From contig NZ_JAKZFD010000013.1 of NCBI RefSeq assembly GCF_022549225.1, forward strand, positions 1 through 64,000: a stretch of 64,000 nt of DNA, in the 5' to 3' direction. Of this stretch, positions 31,504-40,779 are shown in pieces. The notes under the pieces were generated by a model. It was not told where the DNA came from. It did no database searches and saw only the letters and a program-made list of their open reading frames with translations. Positions within the stretch are counted from its first letter, which is position 1, and each line of letters opens with the position of its first letter. The translations under genes were made by a program, and so were the position numbers. Origin of the DNA: Pelomonas sp. CA6. GTDB lineage: Bacteria; Pseudomonadota; Gammaproteobacteria; Burkholderiales; Burkholderiaceae_C.

Positions 31504-31851
31504 TCACAAATCCGGGAACGAGCGTTTACGTTGCGCCGTGAAGGTCCACCAGGGCTGCGCCGGACCGCCTCGGGCAAAGTCCACCGCGGCCATCAGTGTG
31601 TCCAGCACGCAAGGGTCCTGGCGCTGGCCGCTGAGCTGGCACAGGCGCTGATACAGCGCCCAGGCCTCTTTGCCAGCCAGGGCGGCGGGTTGATGGATAC
31701 CCAACTGCCTCAGGTCCTCCGCCATCGCGGGGCCGATATTGGGCAGCTGCTGCAATTCGGCGCATTCGCTGATATGGCGCGCCTTGCCCTTGGGCAGGCG
31801 CCAGGATGCGGGATCGATGCGCCGCATGGGGAGGCTGCCCGTCTTTTCCAT
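31504..31851 (-). CDS. Helix-hairpin-helix protein, Cdd1/pathogenicity-locus family, in the lexA operon
   Basis: The 115-residue protein contains a helix-hairpin-helix segment (LQQLPNIGPAMAEDLRQLGI, about 34-53) followed by the conserved region with DPCVLDTLMAAVDFARG and a C-terminal WWTFTAQRK. This matches the small Cdd1 (pathogenicity locus) family, whose HhH suggests non-specific DNA binding; its function is not established. AGGA lies before the ATG, and only 19 bases separate it from the lexA stop on the same strand, so it is probably transcribed from the SOS-controlled lexA promoter. That link to DNA damage is inferred from position. Confidence 0.8.
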   Translation of the reverse strand: MEKTGSLPMRRIDPASWRLPKGKARHISECAELQQLPNIGPAMAEDLRQLGIHQPAALAGKEAWALYQRLCQLSGQRQDPCVLDTLMAAVDFARGGPAQPWWTFTAQRKRSFPDL

Positions 31852-31870
31852 GCGCGGTTCCTGCCGGGCC

Positions 31871-32581
31871 TCAGTTGAACTGCTTGCGTATCAGTCCCAC
31901 GGCCAGCCCCTCGAGCGCAAAGCTCTCATCGCCGTTGGCGACCTCGATGGGCTGGAAGTCGCTGTTTTCGGGCAGCAGGCGTATGCCGCCAGCGTGGCGC
32001 TGGAAACGCTTGACCGTGACTTCGTCGCCCAGCCGTGCGACGACGATCTGGCCATTGCGCGCCTCGCTGGCCTTTTTCACGGCGAGCAGGTCGCCGTCCA
32101 TGATGCCGATGTCTTTCATGCTCATGCCGCGCACGCGCAGCAGGAAGTCGGGCGTGCCGCTGAAGACGGCGGGGTCGACGCTATAGTGCTGCTCCACATG
32201 CTGCTCGGCGAGTATCGGGGCGCCCGCGGCGACGCGACCGACCAGGGGCAGGGTCAGCTGGGCCAGATTGGGCAGCGGCAGCGAGAACTGGCGCAGGTCG
32301 CGCGCGTCGCGCGCCTCGTTGAGCCGGCGCAGTGTGGGTGAGGGCAGCCGGATGCCGCGTGCGGTGCCGCCGACCAGTTCGATCACGCCTTTGCGGGCCA
32401 GCGCCTGCAAATGCTCTTCGGCGGCGTTGGCCGAGCGGAAGCCCAGCTGCTGGGCGATCTCGGCCCGGGTGGGCGGGGCGCCGGTGCGTTCTATGCTCGC
32501 GCGGACGAGGTCGAAGATTTGCTGCTGTCGCGCGGTAAGTTTGGGCGCTGTGTCCACGGGCACTCCGATCTGAGTTTGCAT
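31871..32581 (-). CDS. lexA: SOS regulon repressor LexA
   Basis: LexA represses DNA-damage genes and cleaves itself when stimulated by RecA filaments. The 236-residue protein has the N-terminal winged helix ([12 protein letters not shown] to about residue 75), a linker about 35 residues longer than in E. coli, the Ala119-Gly120 cleavage site, and the Ser154/Lys191 catalytic dyad in RGMSMKDIG and VTVKRF, with the E. coli spacing retained. A near-consensus SOS box lies 8-23 bases before its ATG, so it is autoregulated. An HhH gene follows and L-asparaginase is divergent. Confidence 0.98.
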   Translation of the reverse strand: MQTQIGVPVDTAPKLTARQQQIFDLVRASIERTGAPPTRAEIAQQLGFRSANAAEEHLQALARKGVIELVGGTARGIRLPSPTLRRLNEARDARDLRQFSLPLPNLAQLTLPLVGRVAAGAPILAEQHVEQHYSVDPAVFSGTPDFLLRVRGMSMKDIGIMDGDLLAVKKASEARNGQIVVARLGDEVTVKRFQRHAGGIRLLPENSDFQPIEVANGDESFALEGLAVGLIRKQFN

Positions 32582-32588
32582 CCAGTAT

Positions 32589-32604
32589 CTGTATTTTTAT
32601 CCAG
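32589..32604. promoter_or_regulatory. SOS box (LexA operator)
   Basis: CTGTATTTTTATCCAG matches the CTGT-N8-ACAG LexA consensus except for one base in the second half (CCAG). It lies in the 34-base gap between divergent lexA and L-asparaginase, 12 bases from the asparaginase start codon, so it may affect both genes. Confidence 0.8.
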
Positions 32605-32615
32605 GAGAGCGCCAA

Positions 32616-33560
32616 TTGCAAAGCGCAGCGCAACGCATCGTGATTCTGGGCACCGGCGGCACCATCGCCGGCGCCTCGACGGCGACCACTGACAACGTGG
32701 GCTACAAGGCCGGCAGCCTCAGCGTTGAATCGCTGGTGCGGGCGCTGCCGGCGCTGGCCGAGCTGGCGCTGGAGACCGAGCAGCTCGCGCAGCTGGACAG
32801 CAAGGACATGGACCATGCCACCTGGGCGCGGCTGGCGCATCGGGTGCAGGCGCATCTGGCTCGGCCCGAGGTGGCGGCGGTGGTGGTCACGCATGGCACG
32901 GACACGCTGGAGGAGAGTGCCTATTTCCTGCAGCGCGTGCTGGCGCCGGCCAAGCCGGTGGTGATGACGGCGGCGATGCGACCGGCCACGGCCATCCAGG
33001 CCGATGGCCCGCAGAATCTGATGGATGCCGTGGCGCTGGCGCGCGAACCCGGCGCCCGGGGCGTGCTGGTCGCGGTGGCCGGCCAGGTCTGGTCGGGGCT
33101 GGAGCTGCGCAAGGTGCACAGCTATCGGCTGCAGGCCTTCGCGGCCGGCCCCGACATGGGGCCGCTGGGCGTGATGGAGGAGGGGCGTCTGCGCCGCTTC
33201 CGTGCCTGGCCCGAGGGAACGGCGCTGGGGCTGGACTTGCTGCCGCAGGACGAGGCCTGGCCCTGGGTGGAGGTGCTGGCCAGCCGCGCGGGCGCCGAGG
33301 CCCGGGCGCTGGAGGCCTGGCGGCAGGCCGGGCTGGACGGCTTGGTGCTGGCCTGCACCGGCAATGGCACGGTCAGCCAGGCGCTGGAGCCGGCGCTGGA
33401 GGCCCTGCGCGCCCAAGGCGTGCCGGTGTGGCGCACCACGCGCTGCGCGCAAGGCGCCATCGTTGGTGCACCCGAGGAGGCCGGCGCAGCGCTGTCGCCC
33501 TGGGCCGCGCGGGTGGAACTGATGCTGACGCTGCTGGCGCAGCGGCGCAGGCGGCCCTGA
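32616..33560 (+). CDS. L-asparaginase (cytoplasmic, no signal peptide)
   Basis: The 314-residue enzyme hydrolyses asparagine to aspartate and ammonia. Both active-site motifs are visible: nucleophile Thr16 in LGTGGTIAGAST, and the second Thr/Asp pair Thr95-Asp96 in VTHGTDTLEE. Also present are VMTAAMRPATA and the C-terminal GLVLACTGNGTVS. There is no export signal, so it should act in the cytoplasm, unlike secreted type II enzymes. Translation starts at TTG 32616 with AGGAG upstream; the only promoter space is the 34-base lexA intergenic region with the SOS box. Convergent ohr lies 48 bases downstream. Confidence 0.9.
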   Translation: MQSAAQRIVILGTGGTIAGASTATTDNVGYKAGSLSVESLVRALPALAELALETEQLAQLDSKDMDHATWARLAHRVQAHLARPEVAAVVVTHGTDTLEESAYFLQRVLAPAKPVVMTAAMRPATAIQADGPQNLMDAVALAREPGARGVLVAVAGQVWSGLELRKVHSYRLQAFAAGPDMGPLGVMEEGRLRRFRAWPEGTALGLDLLPQDEAWPWVEVLASRAGAEARALEAWRQAGLDGLVLACTGNGTVSQALEPALEALRAQGVPVWRTTRCAQGAIVGAPEEAGAALSPWAARVELMLTLLAQRRRRP

Positions 33561-33608
33561 GCCGAGTGGCGCAGGCCGGCCGGCGCGGCCCGGTCCAGGG
33601 GCCTGCGA

Positions 33609-34043
33609 TCAGGCGATGTTCAGCGTGACGTCGACATTGCCGCGCGTCGCGTTGCTGTACGGGCAGACTTCGTGCGCGGCGGCCACCAGGGACTCCAGCG
33701 CCGCGCGCTCCATGCCGGGAACCGAGATCTTCATCGCCACCGCGATGCCGAAGGCACCAGGCTTGTTGGCATGCGGGCCGATCGCGACATCGCTGGTGAT
33801 GGAGACTTCGGCCGGCAGGCTGAGCTTCTGGCGCGCGGCCACGGCCTTCATCGCGCCGATGAAGCAGGCCGAATAGCCGGCCGCGAACAGCTGCTCGGGG
33901 TTGGTGCCGTTGCCGCCGGCGCCGCCCAGCTCCTTGGGCGTGGACAGCTGCACGTTCAGCGCGCCGTCGGACGACTGGGCGCTGCCGGCACGGCCGCCGG
34001 TGGCCGTGGCGGTGGCGGTGTAGAGGGCTTTCTCGATGGCCAT
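33609..34043 (-). CDS. ohr: Organic hydroperoxide resistance protein (Ohr/OsmC family)
   Basis: Ohr is a thiol peroxidase that reduces organic hydroperoxides using lipoylated proteins. The 144-residue protein has the two reactive cysteines Cys60 (AGYSACFIGAMK) and Cys127 (HEVCPYSNATRGN) and the NPEQLFAAGYSAC Ohr signature. AGGAGA precedes the ATG. It lies 40 bases downstream of the OhrR gene on the same strand and should be released from repression by organic peroxides together with it. Confidence 0.95.
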   Translation of the reverse strand: MAIEKALYTATATATGGRAGSAQSSDGALNVQLSTPKELGGAGGNGTNPEQLFAAGYSACFIGAMKAVAARQKLSLPAEVSITSDVAIGPHANKPGAFGIAVAMKISVPGMERAALESLVAAAHEVCPYSNATRGNVDVTLNIA

Positions 34044-34083
34044 GTGATCTCTCCTGAGTTGGCTGTCGTTGAAAAGACCGGCC

Positions 34084-34590
34084 TCAGCCGGCTGGGGAGG
34101 TGTGTTGCAGCGACTGCTGCAGCTGCAGGCGCAACTGCTGCAGGCGCTGGGTCAGCGCGCTGAGTTCGTCGAGCTCGCAGCCGCTGGCGCAGGCGAGTTG
34201 GCGCGGGATGTCCGCCGCACGGCGCCTGAGATGACGCCCGGTCGCGGTCAGCACGATGTCGACGCGGCGCTCGTCGTCCCGGGCGCGCTGACGCTGGATC
34301 AGCTCGGCCGCCTCCAGCCGCTTCAGCAGCGGCGTCAGCGTGCCGGAGTCCAGGCCCAGGCGCTGCCCCAGCGCCGAGACGCTGAGTCCATCGCCTTCCC
34401 AAAGCACCAGCATCACCAGATACTGCGGGTACGTCAGGCCCAGGGGCTCGAGCAGGGGTTTGTAGAGCTTGGTCATCGCCAGCGAGCTGCCGTACAGCGC
34501 GAAGCACAGCTGGCGGTCCAGCGTCAGCCATTCCTGGCTGGCCTGGCGGGCGTCGGCGGGCTTGCGAGAGCGGGGCGGGGTCGATGGCAT
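34084..34590 (-). CDS. ohrR: MarR family organic-peroxide sensor OhrR
   Basis: The 168-residue MarR-type repressor senses organic hydroperoxides by thiol oxidation. The reactive Cys29 lies in the OhrR signature [13 protein letters not shown], and cysteines at 134 and 138 fit the two-Cys class that forms intersubunit disulfides. The DNA-binding winged helix includes [16 protein letters not shown] and the wing [10 protein letters not shown] chose the ATG at 34590; an upstream TTG at 34611 would place the start inside the operator. Two overlapping palindromic operators lie 18-39 bases upstream, so ohrR and ohr are probably a self-regulated operon. Confidence 0.93.
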   Translation of the reverse strand: MPSTPPRSRKPADARQASQEWLTLDRQLCFALYGSSLAMTKLYKPLLEPLGLTYPQYLVMLVLWEGDGLSVSALGQRLGLDSGTLTPLLKRLEAAELIQRQRARDDERRVDIVLTATGRHLRRRAADIPRQLACASGCELDELSALTQRLQQLRLQLQQSLQHTSPAG

Positions 34591-34607
34591 GTCGATAAAT
34601 ATAGTTG

Positions 34608-34620
34608 GCAATTAAATTGC
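34608..34620. promoter_or_regulatory. OhrR operator, proximal palindrome
   Basis: GCAATT-A-AATTGC is a 13-base palindrome close to the known OhrR/MarR consensus TACAATT-N-AATTGTA. It is 18 bases upstream of the ohrR start. Confidence 0.65.
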
Positions 34621-34629
34621 ACACAATTT
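34614..34629. promoter_or_regulatory. OhrR operator, distal overlapping palindrome
   Basis: AAATTG-CACA-CAATTT overlaps the proximal palindrome by six bases and shares its AATTG half-site. Two overlapping sites would let two dimers bind on different faces of the DNA or give graded repression. Confidence 0.5.
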
Positions 34630-34694
34630 AAAAGGGCTTTCGCCACCCATGCGCCGCTTGCGGGCAGGGGTGAGGGGATCGGGGAGGAGCGGAC

Positions 34695-36677
34695 TCAGCC
34701 CTGGTCGAACTGCTGCAGCTGTTCGCCCAACTCCAGCCAGCGCATCTCGGCGCCGTCGATGTCGTCGCCCAGGGTCTTGAGGCGGCGTCCCAGTTCGGCA
34801 ATGCGCTCGGGCGTCGCGTTGCCGGAGGCCAGCTCGGCCTCCAGCGTGGCGCGTTCGCCGTTCCAGGCCGCCAGGTTTGCCTCGATCTGGCCCATCTCGC
34901 GCTTCAGCGGGCGGGTCTGCTCGGCCAGGCGGGTGCGCGCCTGCGCGGCGGCCTTGCGGTCCTCGCGGCTGCTTGCGGGGGCTGACGCGGGTGGAGGCTC
35001 GGCGGCCGGCTCGGCGGCGCGGGGCGGGGCCTCGCGCCGGCCGTCGCGCTGCGCCTTCTGCGCCCGCGCCTGCTCGCGCGACTGGTCCAGCAGCCATTGC
35101 TGGTAATCGTCCAGGTCGCCGTCGAAGGGGCCGATGCCGCCACGGGTCACGAGCCAGAACTCGTCGCAGACCTCGCGCAGCAGCGCGCGGTCGTGGCTGA
35201 CCAGCAGCACCGTGCCTTCGAACTCGTTCAGCGCCATGGACAGCGCTTCGCGGGTCTGCAGGTCGAGATGGTTGGTCGGCTCGTCCAGCAGCAGCAGGTT
35301 GGGCCGCTGCCAGACCAGCATGGCCAGCACCAGGCGTGCCTTCTCGCCGCCGGACAGGCTGCCCACCGCCTGCGACACCATGTCGCCGGTGAAGCGGAAC
35401 TGGCCCAGGAAGTCGCGCAGCTCCTGCTCGCGCGCCTGCGGGCTGACCTCCTTGGCGAGGCGGACCATGTGGGCCAGCGGCCCTTCGTCCGGGCGCAGCA
35501 CGTCCATCTCCTGCTGCGCGAAGTAGCCGATCGCGAGGCCCTTGCCCTCGGTGATGTGGCCCGCCAGCGCCGGCTGCATGCGCGCGACGGTCTTCACCAG
35601 CGTGGATTTGCCCTGGCCGTTGGCGCCCAGGATGCCGATGCGTTGGCCGGCCAGCACGCTGCGGTTGATGTCGCGCACGATCACCCGCGGATCGCCGCCG
35701 TCCGGGGCTGCATAGCCGCAGGCCACGTCCTGCAGCGCGAGCATGGGGTTGGGCAGCGACGCCGGCTCGCGGAACTCGAAGGCGAAGTCGGCCGAGGTGA
35801 GCACGGGCGCCAGCTTTTCCATGCGCTCCAGCGCCTTCACGCGGCTCTGCGCCTGCTTGGCCTTGCTGGCCTTGGCCTTGAAGCGGTCGATGAACTTCTG
35901 CAGATGGGCGATGCGGTCCCGCTGCTTGTCATACGCCGCCTGCTGCAAGGCCATGCGCTCGGCGCGCAGCGCCTCGAAGGCGGTGTAGTTGCCGCCGTAG
36001 CGGGTCAGCTTGGCCTCGTCCAGATGCAGGGTCACGCGGGTGATGGCGTCCAGGAACTCGCGGTCGTGGCTGATCACCAGCAGCGTGCCTTCGTAGCGCT
36101 TGAGCCAGGCCTCCAGCCACACCAACGCGTCCAGGTCCAGGTGGTTGGTGGGCTCGTCCAGCAGCATCAGCTCGGCCGGGCACATCAGCGCGCGGGCCAG
36201 CTGCAGGCGCATGCGCCAGCCGCCGGAAAAGCTGTTCACCGGGGCGTCCACCTGGTCGGGTCGGAAACCCAGGCCCAGCAGCAATGCCTGCGCGCGCGAG
36301 CGCGCGTCAAAGGCCTGGGCGTCGCTCAGCGCCACGTGGGCTTCGGCGATGGCGTGGCCATCGCCCGAGGCCTCGGCCGTGCTCAGCAGGGCTTGTGCCG
36401 CCATCAGCCGCGTGTCACCTTCGAGCACGAACTCGGTGGCCGGCATGTCGGTCTCGGGCATGTGCTGGGCGACTTCGGAGCGCGTCCAGTGGCGCGGCAC
36501 CTCGACCTCGCCGCGGTCGGCCTGCAGCCGGTCGGTCAGCAGCGCGAACAGGCTGGACTTGCCGGCGCCGTTGCGGCCCACCAGGCCGATCTTCTCGCCG
36601 GGCTGCAGGGTGACGCTGGCATCGTCCAGTACCACCTTGGTGCCGCGACGCAGCGTGACGTTTCTAAGAGTGATCAT
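34695..36677 (-). CDS. ABC-F family ATPase (YheS/Uup type)
   Basis: The 660-residue protein has two ABC ATPase domains without membrane segments, the ABC-F architecture of ribosome-associated translation factors. Domain 1 has Walker A GRNGAGKSS and signature FSGGW; domain 2 has GANGQGKST and LSGGEKARL; both carry LLLDEPTNHLDL. The inter-domain arm (about residues 235-290, rich in Lys/Gln/Ala) is the tRNA-interacting linker. The C-terminal ~100 residues form a basic coiled coil (REQARAQKAQRDGRREA onward). Length and coiled-coil end match YheS/Uup-like members. It is last in the minus-strand queF-dap-prmB run, 18 bases after prmB. Confidence 0.9.
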   Translation of the reverse strand: MITLRNVTLRRGTKVVLDDASVTLQPGEKIGLVGRNGAGKSSLFALLTDRLQADRGEVEVPRHWTRSEVAQHMPETDMPATEFVLEGDTRLMAAQALLSTAEASGDGHAIAEAHVALSDAQAFDARSRAQALLLGLGFRPDQVDAPVNSFSGGWRMRLQLARALMCPAELMLLDEPTNHLDLDALVWLEAWLKRYEGTLLVISHDREFLDAITRVTLHLDEAKLTRYGGNYTAFEALRAERMALQQAAYDKQRDRIAHLQKFIDRFKAKASKAKQAQSRVKALERMEKLAPVLTSADFAFEFREPASLPNPMLALQDVACGYAAPDGGDPRVIVRDINRSVLAGQRIGILGANGQGKSTLVKTVARMQPALAGHITEGKGLAIGYFAQQEMDVLRPDEGPLAHMVRLAKEVSPQAREQELRDFLGQFRFTGDMVSQAVGSLSGGEKARLVLAMLVWQRPNLLLLDEPTNHLDLQTREALSMALNEFEGTVLLVSHDRALLREVCDEFWLVTRGGIGPFDGDLDDYQQWLLDQSREQARAQKAQRDGRREAPPRAAEPAAEPPPASAPASSREDRKAAAQARTRLAEQTRPLKREMGQIEANLAAWNGERATLEAELASGNATPERIAELGRRLKTLGDDIDGAEMRWLELGEQLQQFDQG

Positions 36678-36695
36678 GCAAAGAGGGAAAGCAAT

Positions 36696-37568
36696 TCAGA
36701 TCTGGCCGCGCAGCAGCGCTTCGCGGGTCAGCAGCAGCACCTGGTCTTCGCCGGCGCTGCATTCCAGCCACGCGGCTTCCAGGCGGGGGAAGGCGGCTTC
36801 AAAGAAGGGGCGCTCGTTGCCGATCTCCAGCACCAGCACGCCGGTCTCGCTCAGACACGCGGGCGCGGCGCGCAGCAGCGTGCGGATGAAGTCCATGCCG
36901 TCGTCGCCGCCGGCCAGCGCCAGCTCGGGCTCGGCGCGGTATTCCGCCGGCAGCGCGGCCATGGAGGCGCTGTTGACATAGGGCGGGTTGCACAGGATCA
37001 GGTCGTAGGGCCCTTGGGCCGGTGCCAGCCCGTCGCCCTGCAGCAGGCGGACGCGCTGCTGCAGTCCGTGGCGCTCCACGTTGATGCGGGCCACGGCCAG
37101 CGCGTCAGCGCTGAGGTCGATGGCGTCCACCTCGACCTCGGGCCAGGCCATCGCCGCGAGCACGGCCAGGCTGCCATTGCCGGTGCACAGATCGAGCACG
37201 CGCCGCGTGCGTTCGGACAGCCAGGGGTCGATGCTGGCGTCGGCGATCAGCTCGGCGATGAAGCTGCGCGGCACGATGGCGCGCTCGTCCACGTAGAAGG
37301 GCACGCCCTGCAACCAGGCCTCGCGGGTCAGGTAGGCGGCCGGCTTGCGGCTGGCGATGCGCTCGCCCACCAGGCTCTGCACCTCGGCGCACTGCGCCGG
37401 GGTCAGGTCTTGCGCCGCGTGCTCGTCCAGCGCATCCAGGGGCAGGCCCAGGCGCCACAGCGTCAGCCAGGCGGCCTCGTCGAAGGCATTCGTGGTGCCG
37501 TGTCCAAACGACACGCCCGCCTCGGTGAGGCGGGCGGCCTGGGCTTCGATCAGTTCAAGAAGGGTCAC
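36696..37568 (-). CDS. prmB: 50S ribosomal protein L3 glutamine N5-methyltransferase
   Basis: PrmB methylates a glutamine in ribosomal protein L3. The 290-residue protein has the SAM-binding motif DLCTGNG (about 126-132) and the catalytic NPPY at 194-197, with the N-terminal helical domain of the PrmB rather than the PrmC type (LESYLxxxAWFxG-like [14 protein letters not shown]). Translation starts at GTG, which overlaps the dapE stop (GTGA), so the two are coupled. The neighbour downstream is an ABC-F factor, a second ribosome-linked gene. Confidence 0.92.
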   Translation of the reverse strand: MTLLELIEAQAARLTEAGVSFGHGTTNAFDEAAWLTLWRLGLPLDALDEHAAQDLTPAQCAEVQSLVGERIASRKPAAYLTREAWLQGVPFYVDERAIVPRSFIAELIADASIDPWLSERTRRVLDLCTGNGSLAVLAAMAWPEVEVDAIDLSADALAVARINVERHGLQQRVRLLQGDGLAPAQGPYDLILCNPPYVNSASMAALPAEYRAEPELALAGGDDGMDFIRTLLRAAPACLSETGVLVLEIGNERPFFEAAFPRLEAAWLECSAGEDQVLLLTREALLRGQI

Positions 37569-38758
37569 AGCAGCAGGTTCTCAAGCAGGCGGGCGTAGAT
37601 GCGCGCCAGCGGCGCCACCTGGTCGACGGGCACATACTCGTCGACCTTGTGGATGCTGGCGTTGAGTGGGCCGAACTCCACCACTTGCGGGCAAAGCTTG
37701 GCGATGAAGCGTCCGTCCGAGGTGCCGCCGGTGGTGGACAGCTCGGTGTGCACCCCGGTCTCCGCCAGGATGGCGGCGCCCAGGGCCTCAGAGAGCGTGC
37801 CCACCGGCGTCAGGAAAGGTTCGCCGGACAGGTGCCAGTCCAGCGCGACCTCCAGGCCGTGGCGCTCCAGCAGGGCTTGCACGCGCTGCTTCAGGCCTTC
37901 GGGCGTGGACTCGGTGGAGTAGCGGAAGTTGAAGTCCACCACCATCTCGCCGGGGATCACGTTGCCGGCGCCGGTGCCGGCCTGGACGTTGGAGATCTGG
38001 AAGCTGGTGGGCGGGAAATAGGCGTTGCCGTGGTCCCAGAGCGTGGCCGCCAGCTCGGCCAGCGCCGGGGTGGCCTGGTGCACCGGGTTGCGTGCCAGGT
38101 GCGGATAGGCCACATGACCCTGCACGCCGATCACGCGCAGCCGGCCGGAGAGCGAACCGCGCCGGCCGTTCTTGACCATGTCGCCCAGGCGTTCGACCGA
38201 GGTCGGCTCGCCGACGACGCAGTAGTCCAGGCGCTGGCCGCGCGCCTGCAGCTGCTGCACGCAGACCACCGTGCCATCGCGCGCCGGGCCTTCTTCGTCG
38301 CTGGTGAGCAGGAAGGCGAGGGTGCCCGCGTGGTCGGCATGCCGGGCGACAAAGCGTTCAGCGGCGACCACCATGGCCGCCAGCGAGGTCTTCATGTCGG
38401 CCGCGCCACGCCCATGGAACCGGCCGTCGCGGTAGCTGGGTACGAAGGGGTCGCTGCGCCAGCGCGCCAGGTCGCCGGGAGGCACCACGTCGGTGTGGCC
38501 GGCGAAGACCAGCACCGGCGCATCCGGATCGCGGCCGGGCTTCAGCGCCCAGAGGTTGCTGACGCGCGCGTCCTCGGGCCCGCCGTCCATGCGTTCGAGC
38601 TGGAAGCCCAGGCGCTGCAGCCGCTCGCCGATCAGCGCCAGGCAGCCGGCGTCGTCCGGCGTCACCGACGGGCGAGCGATGAGCTGTTCCAGCAGCGTGA
38701 GCACGGCGTGCTCGACGCCGTCGTCGACGGCGGGCGGCATGCTCGCGAGGCCCTTCAT
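37565..38758 (-). CDS. dapE: Succinyl-diaminopimelate desuccinylase
   Basis: DapE hydrolyses N-succinyl-LL-diaminopimelate, giving LL-DAP for lysine and peptidoglycan. The 397-residue M20 metallohydrolase has the metal ligands His88 and Asp121, with the first-shell motif [12 protein letters not shown], the catalytic Glu pair in TSDEEGPA, and the C-terminal metal His in [11 protein letters not shown] chose the ATG at 38758, which follows GAGGG; an ATG at 38779 overlapping the pilU stop would add seven residues. It is third of the dapC-dapD-dapE set, interrupted by a pilU-type gene as in many Burkholderiales. Confidence 0.96.
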   Translation of the reverse strand: MKGLASMPPAVDDGVEHAVLTLLEQLIARPSVTPDDAGCLALIGERLQRLGFQLERMDGGPEDARVSNLWALKPGRDPDAPVLVFAGHTDVVPPGDLARWRSDPFVPSYRDGRFHGRGAADMKTSLAAMVVAAERFVARHADHAGTLAFLLTSDEEGPARDGTVVCVQQLQARGQRLDYCVVGEPTSVERLGDMVKNGRRGSLSGRLRVIGVQGHVAYPHLARNPVHQATPALAELAATLWDHGNAYFPPTSFQISNVQAGTGAGNVIPGEMVVDFNFRYSTESTPEGLKQRVQALLERHGLEVALDWHLSGEPFLTPVGTLSEALGAAILAETGVHTELSTTGGTSDGRFIAKLCPQVVEFGPLNASIHKVDEYVPVDQVAPLARIYARLLENLLL

Positions 38759-38768
38759 CGCGCAACCC

Positions 38769-39926
38769 TCATCCGCCATGCACGTCCAGCGTGATGGAGG
38801 TGAAGCTGGCCTTGTCGTCGGCCGGTTCCTCCACGCGGGCCGCCTGCTTGGGGCCGCCCGGCGCGTCGTTCTGCAGGCGCCAGAGCAGGTTGGTCGGCGA
38901 ATCGGCGAAGGCCAGGCCTTCCTCGCGGGTGATGGTCCCGTCCTGGATCAGGTGGGAGAAATGCTCCTCGAAGCTCTGCGAGCCCTCGGCGATGGATTTC
39001 TCCATGGCCTCCTTGACGCCCGCGAAGTCGCCCTGTTCGATCAGTTCGGCAATCAGCTTGGTGTTGAGCAGGATCTCGATGACGGGCACGCGCCCGCCGG
39101 CCGCGGCGCGCACCAGGCGCTGCGAGACGATGGCCTTCAGGCCGGCGGCCAGGTCGTTGAGCATGGCCGGACGCGACTCCGGCGTGTAGAAAGACATGAT
39201 GCGGTTCAGCGCGTGGTAGCTGTTGTTGCCGTGCAGCGTGGCCAGCACCAGGTGACCCGACAGCGCATAGGAGATGGCCGCCGTCATCGTGTCGCGGTCG
39301 CGGATCTCGCCGATCAGGATGCAGTCCGGCGCCTGGCGCAGCGCGTTCTTCAGCGCCACCTGCAGCGACGCGGTGTCGCGGCCCACCTCGCGCTGGTTGA
39401 CCAGCGAGCGCTTGTTGGTGAACAGGTATTCCAGCGGGTCCTCGATGGTCAGGATGTGACCCGTCATGGTCTGGTTGCGGTGCTCCAGCATGGAGGCCAG
39501 CGTGGTGCTCTTGCCGGTGCCGGTCGCCCCCACCATCAGGATCAGCCCGCGCTTCTCGGTCACCAGCTTGCCCAGGATGGGCGGCAGGTTCAGGCTGTCC
39601 AGCGTCGGGATGGTGTGCGGGATGTGGCGGAACACCGCGGCGATGGAGCCGCGCTGGCGAAAGCCCGAGAGCCGGAAGCTGCCCACGCGCGGGATGGACA
39701 CCGCCATGTTGAGCTCGCCGCAGGCGTCCAGCTCGGCCAGCTGCGCCGGCTCGATCACCTCGGCGATGAGCTGGCGCGGCTGCGCGGGCGAGAGCAGCTG
39801 GTCCGACAGCTGCAGCATCTGCCCGTTGATGCGGATCAGCACCGGCATGTTGGCCGACAGATAGGCGTCGGACGCGCCCTTCTCCGCCATCAGGCGAAGA
39901 ATCCGTTCCATGTTCCCGGTGCTCAT
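38769..39926 (-). CDS. pilU: PilT/PilU-family type IV pilus retraction ATPase, in the dap operon
   Basis: The 385-residue secretion-type ATPase has Walker [11 protein letters not shown] (about 133-142), the Asp box [10 protein letters not shown], Walker [10 protein letters not shown], and the His box LATLHGNNS. The C-terminal region ([20 protein letters not shown] and [12 protein letters not shown]) resembles PilU more than PilT, so it may modulate retraction rather than act alone. It lies between dapD (20 bases upstream) and dapE. A pilus gene inside a lysine operon is typical of this order but functionally unexplained. FimV and a partial GspE/PilB-type ATPase are also in the window. Confidence 0.88.
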   Translation of the reverse strand: MSTGNMERILRLMAEKGASDAYLSANMPVLIRINGQMLQLSDQLLSPAQPRQLIAEVIEPAQLAELDACGELNMAVSIPRVGSFRLSGFRQRGSIAAVFRHIPHTIPTLDSLNLPPILGKLVTEKRGLILMVGATGTGKSTTLASMLEHRNQTMTGHILTIEDPLEYLFTNKRSLVNQREVGRDTASLQVALKNALRQAPDCILIGEIRDRDTMTAAISYALSGHLVLATLHGNNSYHALNRIMSFYTPESRPAMLNDLAAGLKAIVSQRLVRAAAGGRVPVIEILLNTKLIAELIEQGDFAGVKEAMEKSIAEGSQSFEEHFSHLIQDGTITREEGLAFADSPTNLLWRLQNDAPGGPKQAARVEEPADDKASFTSITLDVHGG

Positions 39927-39946
39927 GAGGATCCCCTGCGTTCGCG

Positions 39947-40771
39947 TCAGGCGCGCAGCAGCTCGTTGATGCTGGTCTTGGCGCGGGTGCCGGCGTCGAC
40001 CTTCTTCACGATGATGGCGGCGTAGAGGCTGTACTTGCCGTCGGCCTTGGGCAGGCTGCCGCTGATCACGACCGAGCCGGCGGGCACGCGGCCGTAGCTG
40101 ACCTCGTCCTTCTCGCGGTCATAGATCGGCGTGCTCTGGCCGATGTACACGCCCATCGAGATCACCGAGTTCTCCTCGACGATCACGCCTTCGACCACCT
40201 CGGAGCGTGCGCCGATGAAGCAGTTGTCCTCGATGATGGTCGGGTTGGCCTGCAGCGGCTCCAGCACGCCGCCGATGCCCACGCCGCCCGACAGGTGGAC
40301 GTTCTTGCCGATCTGCGCGCAGGAGCCGACGGTGGCCCAGGTGTCGACCATGGTGCCTTCGTCAACGTAGGCGCCGATGTTGACGTAGGAGGGCATCAAC
40401 ACCACGTTCTTGGCCATGAAGCTGCCGCGCCGCGCGACCGCCGGCGGCACCACGCGCACGCCGGTGGCGCGCAGCTGCTCTTCGCTGAGGCCGGCGAACT
40501 TGGTCGGCACCTTGTCGAAGAATCCCAGGTCGCCCGCGCCCATCGCACGGTTGTCGTTCAGGCGGAAGGACAGCAGCACGGCCTTCTTCACCCACTGGTG
40601 CACGGTCCACTGGCCCACGCCCTGGCGCTCGGCGACGCGCAGCTGGCCGGCGTCCAGCCCGGCGAGCACCTGGTCGACCGCCTGGCGCAGCTCCTGCGGT
40701 GCCTGGGTGGGACTGAATTCGGCGCGCTGTTCCCAGGCGGCTTCGATGAGGGATTGCAGTTGTTGGCTCAT
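39947..40771 (-). CDS. dapD: Tetrahydrodipicolinate N-succinyltransferase
   Basis: DapD transfers succinate from succinyl-CoA to tetrahydrodipicolinate. The 274-residue protein has the left-handed beta-helix hexapeptide repeats typical of the family ([30 protein letters not shown], and [20 protein letters not shown]), an N-terminal helical domain, and a normal length. It lies 8 bases after dapC. Succinyl-CoA is also the end product of the propionate cluster at the other end of the window, a metabolic link but not evidence of co-regulation. Confidence 0.97.
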   Translation of the reverse strand: MSQQLQSLIEAAWEQRAEFSPTQAPQELRQAVDQVLAGLDAGQLRVAERQGVGQWTVHQWVKKAVLLSFRLNDNRAMGAGDLGFFDKVPTKFAGLSEEQLRATGVRVVPPAVARRGSFMAKNVVLMPSYVNIGAYVDEGTMVDTWATVGSCAQIGKNVHLSGGVGIGGVLEPLQANPTIIEDNCFIGARSEVVEGVIVEENSVISMGVYIGQSTPIYDREKDEVSYGRVPAGSVVISGSLPKADGKYSLYAAIIVKKVDAGTRAKTSINELLRA

Positions 40772-40779
40772 GGCAGGAC

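Noticed and set aside
31320-31541. 73-codon plus-strand frame after the tRNA array
   Set aside because: Third-position GC is far below that of real genes here, there is no ribosome site, and it overlaps the end of the HhH gene.
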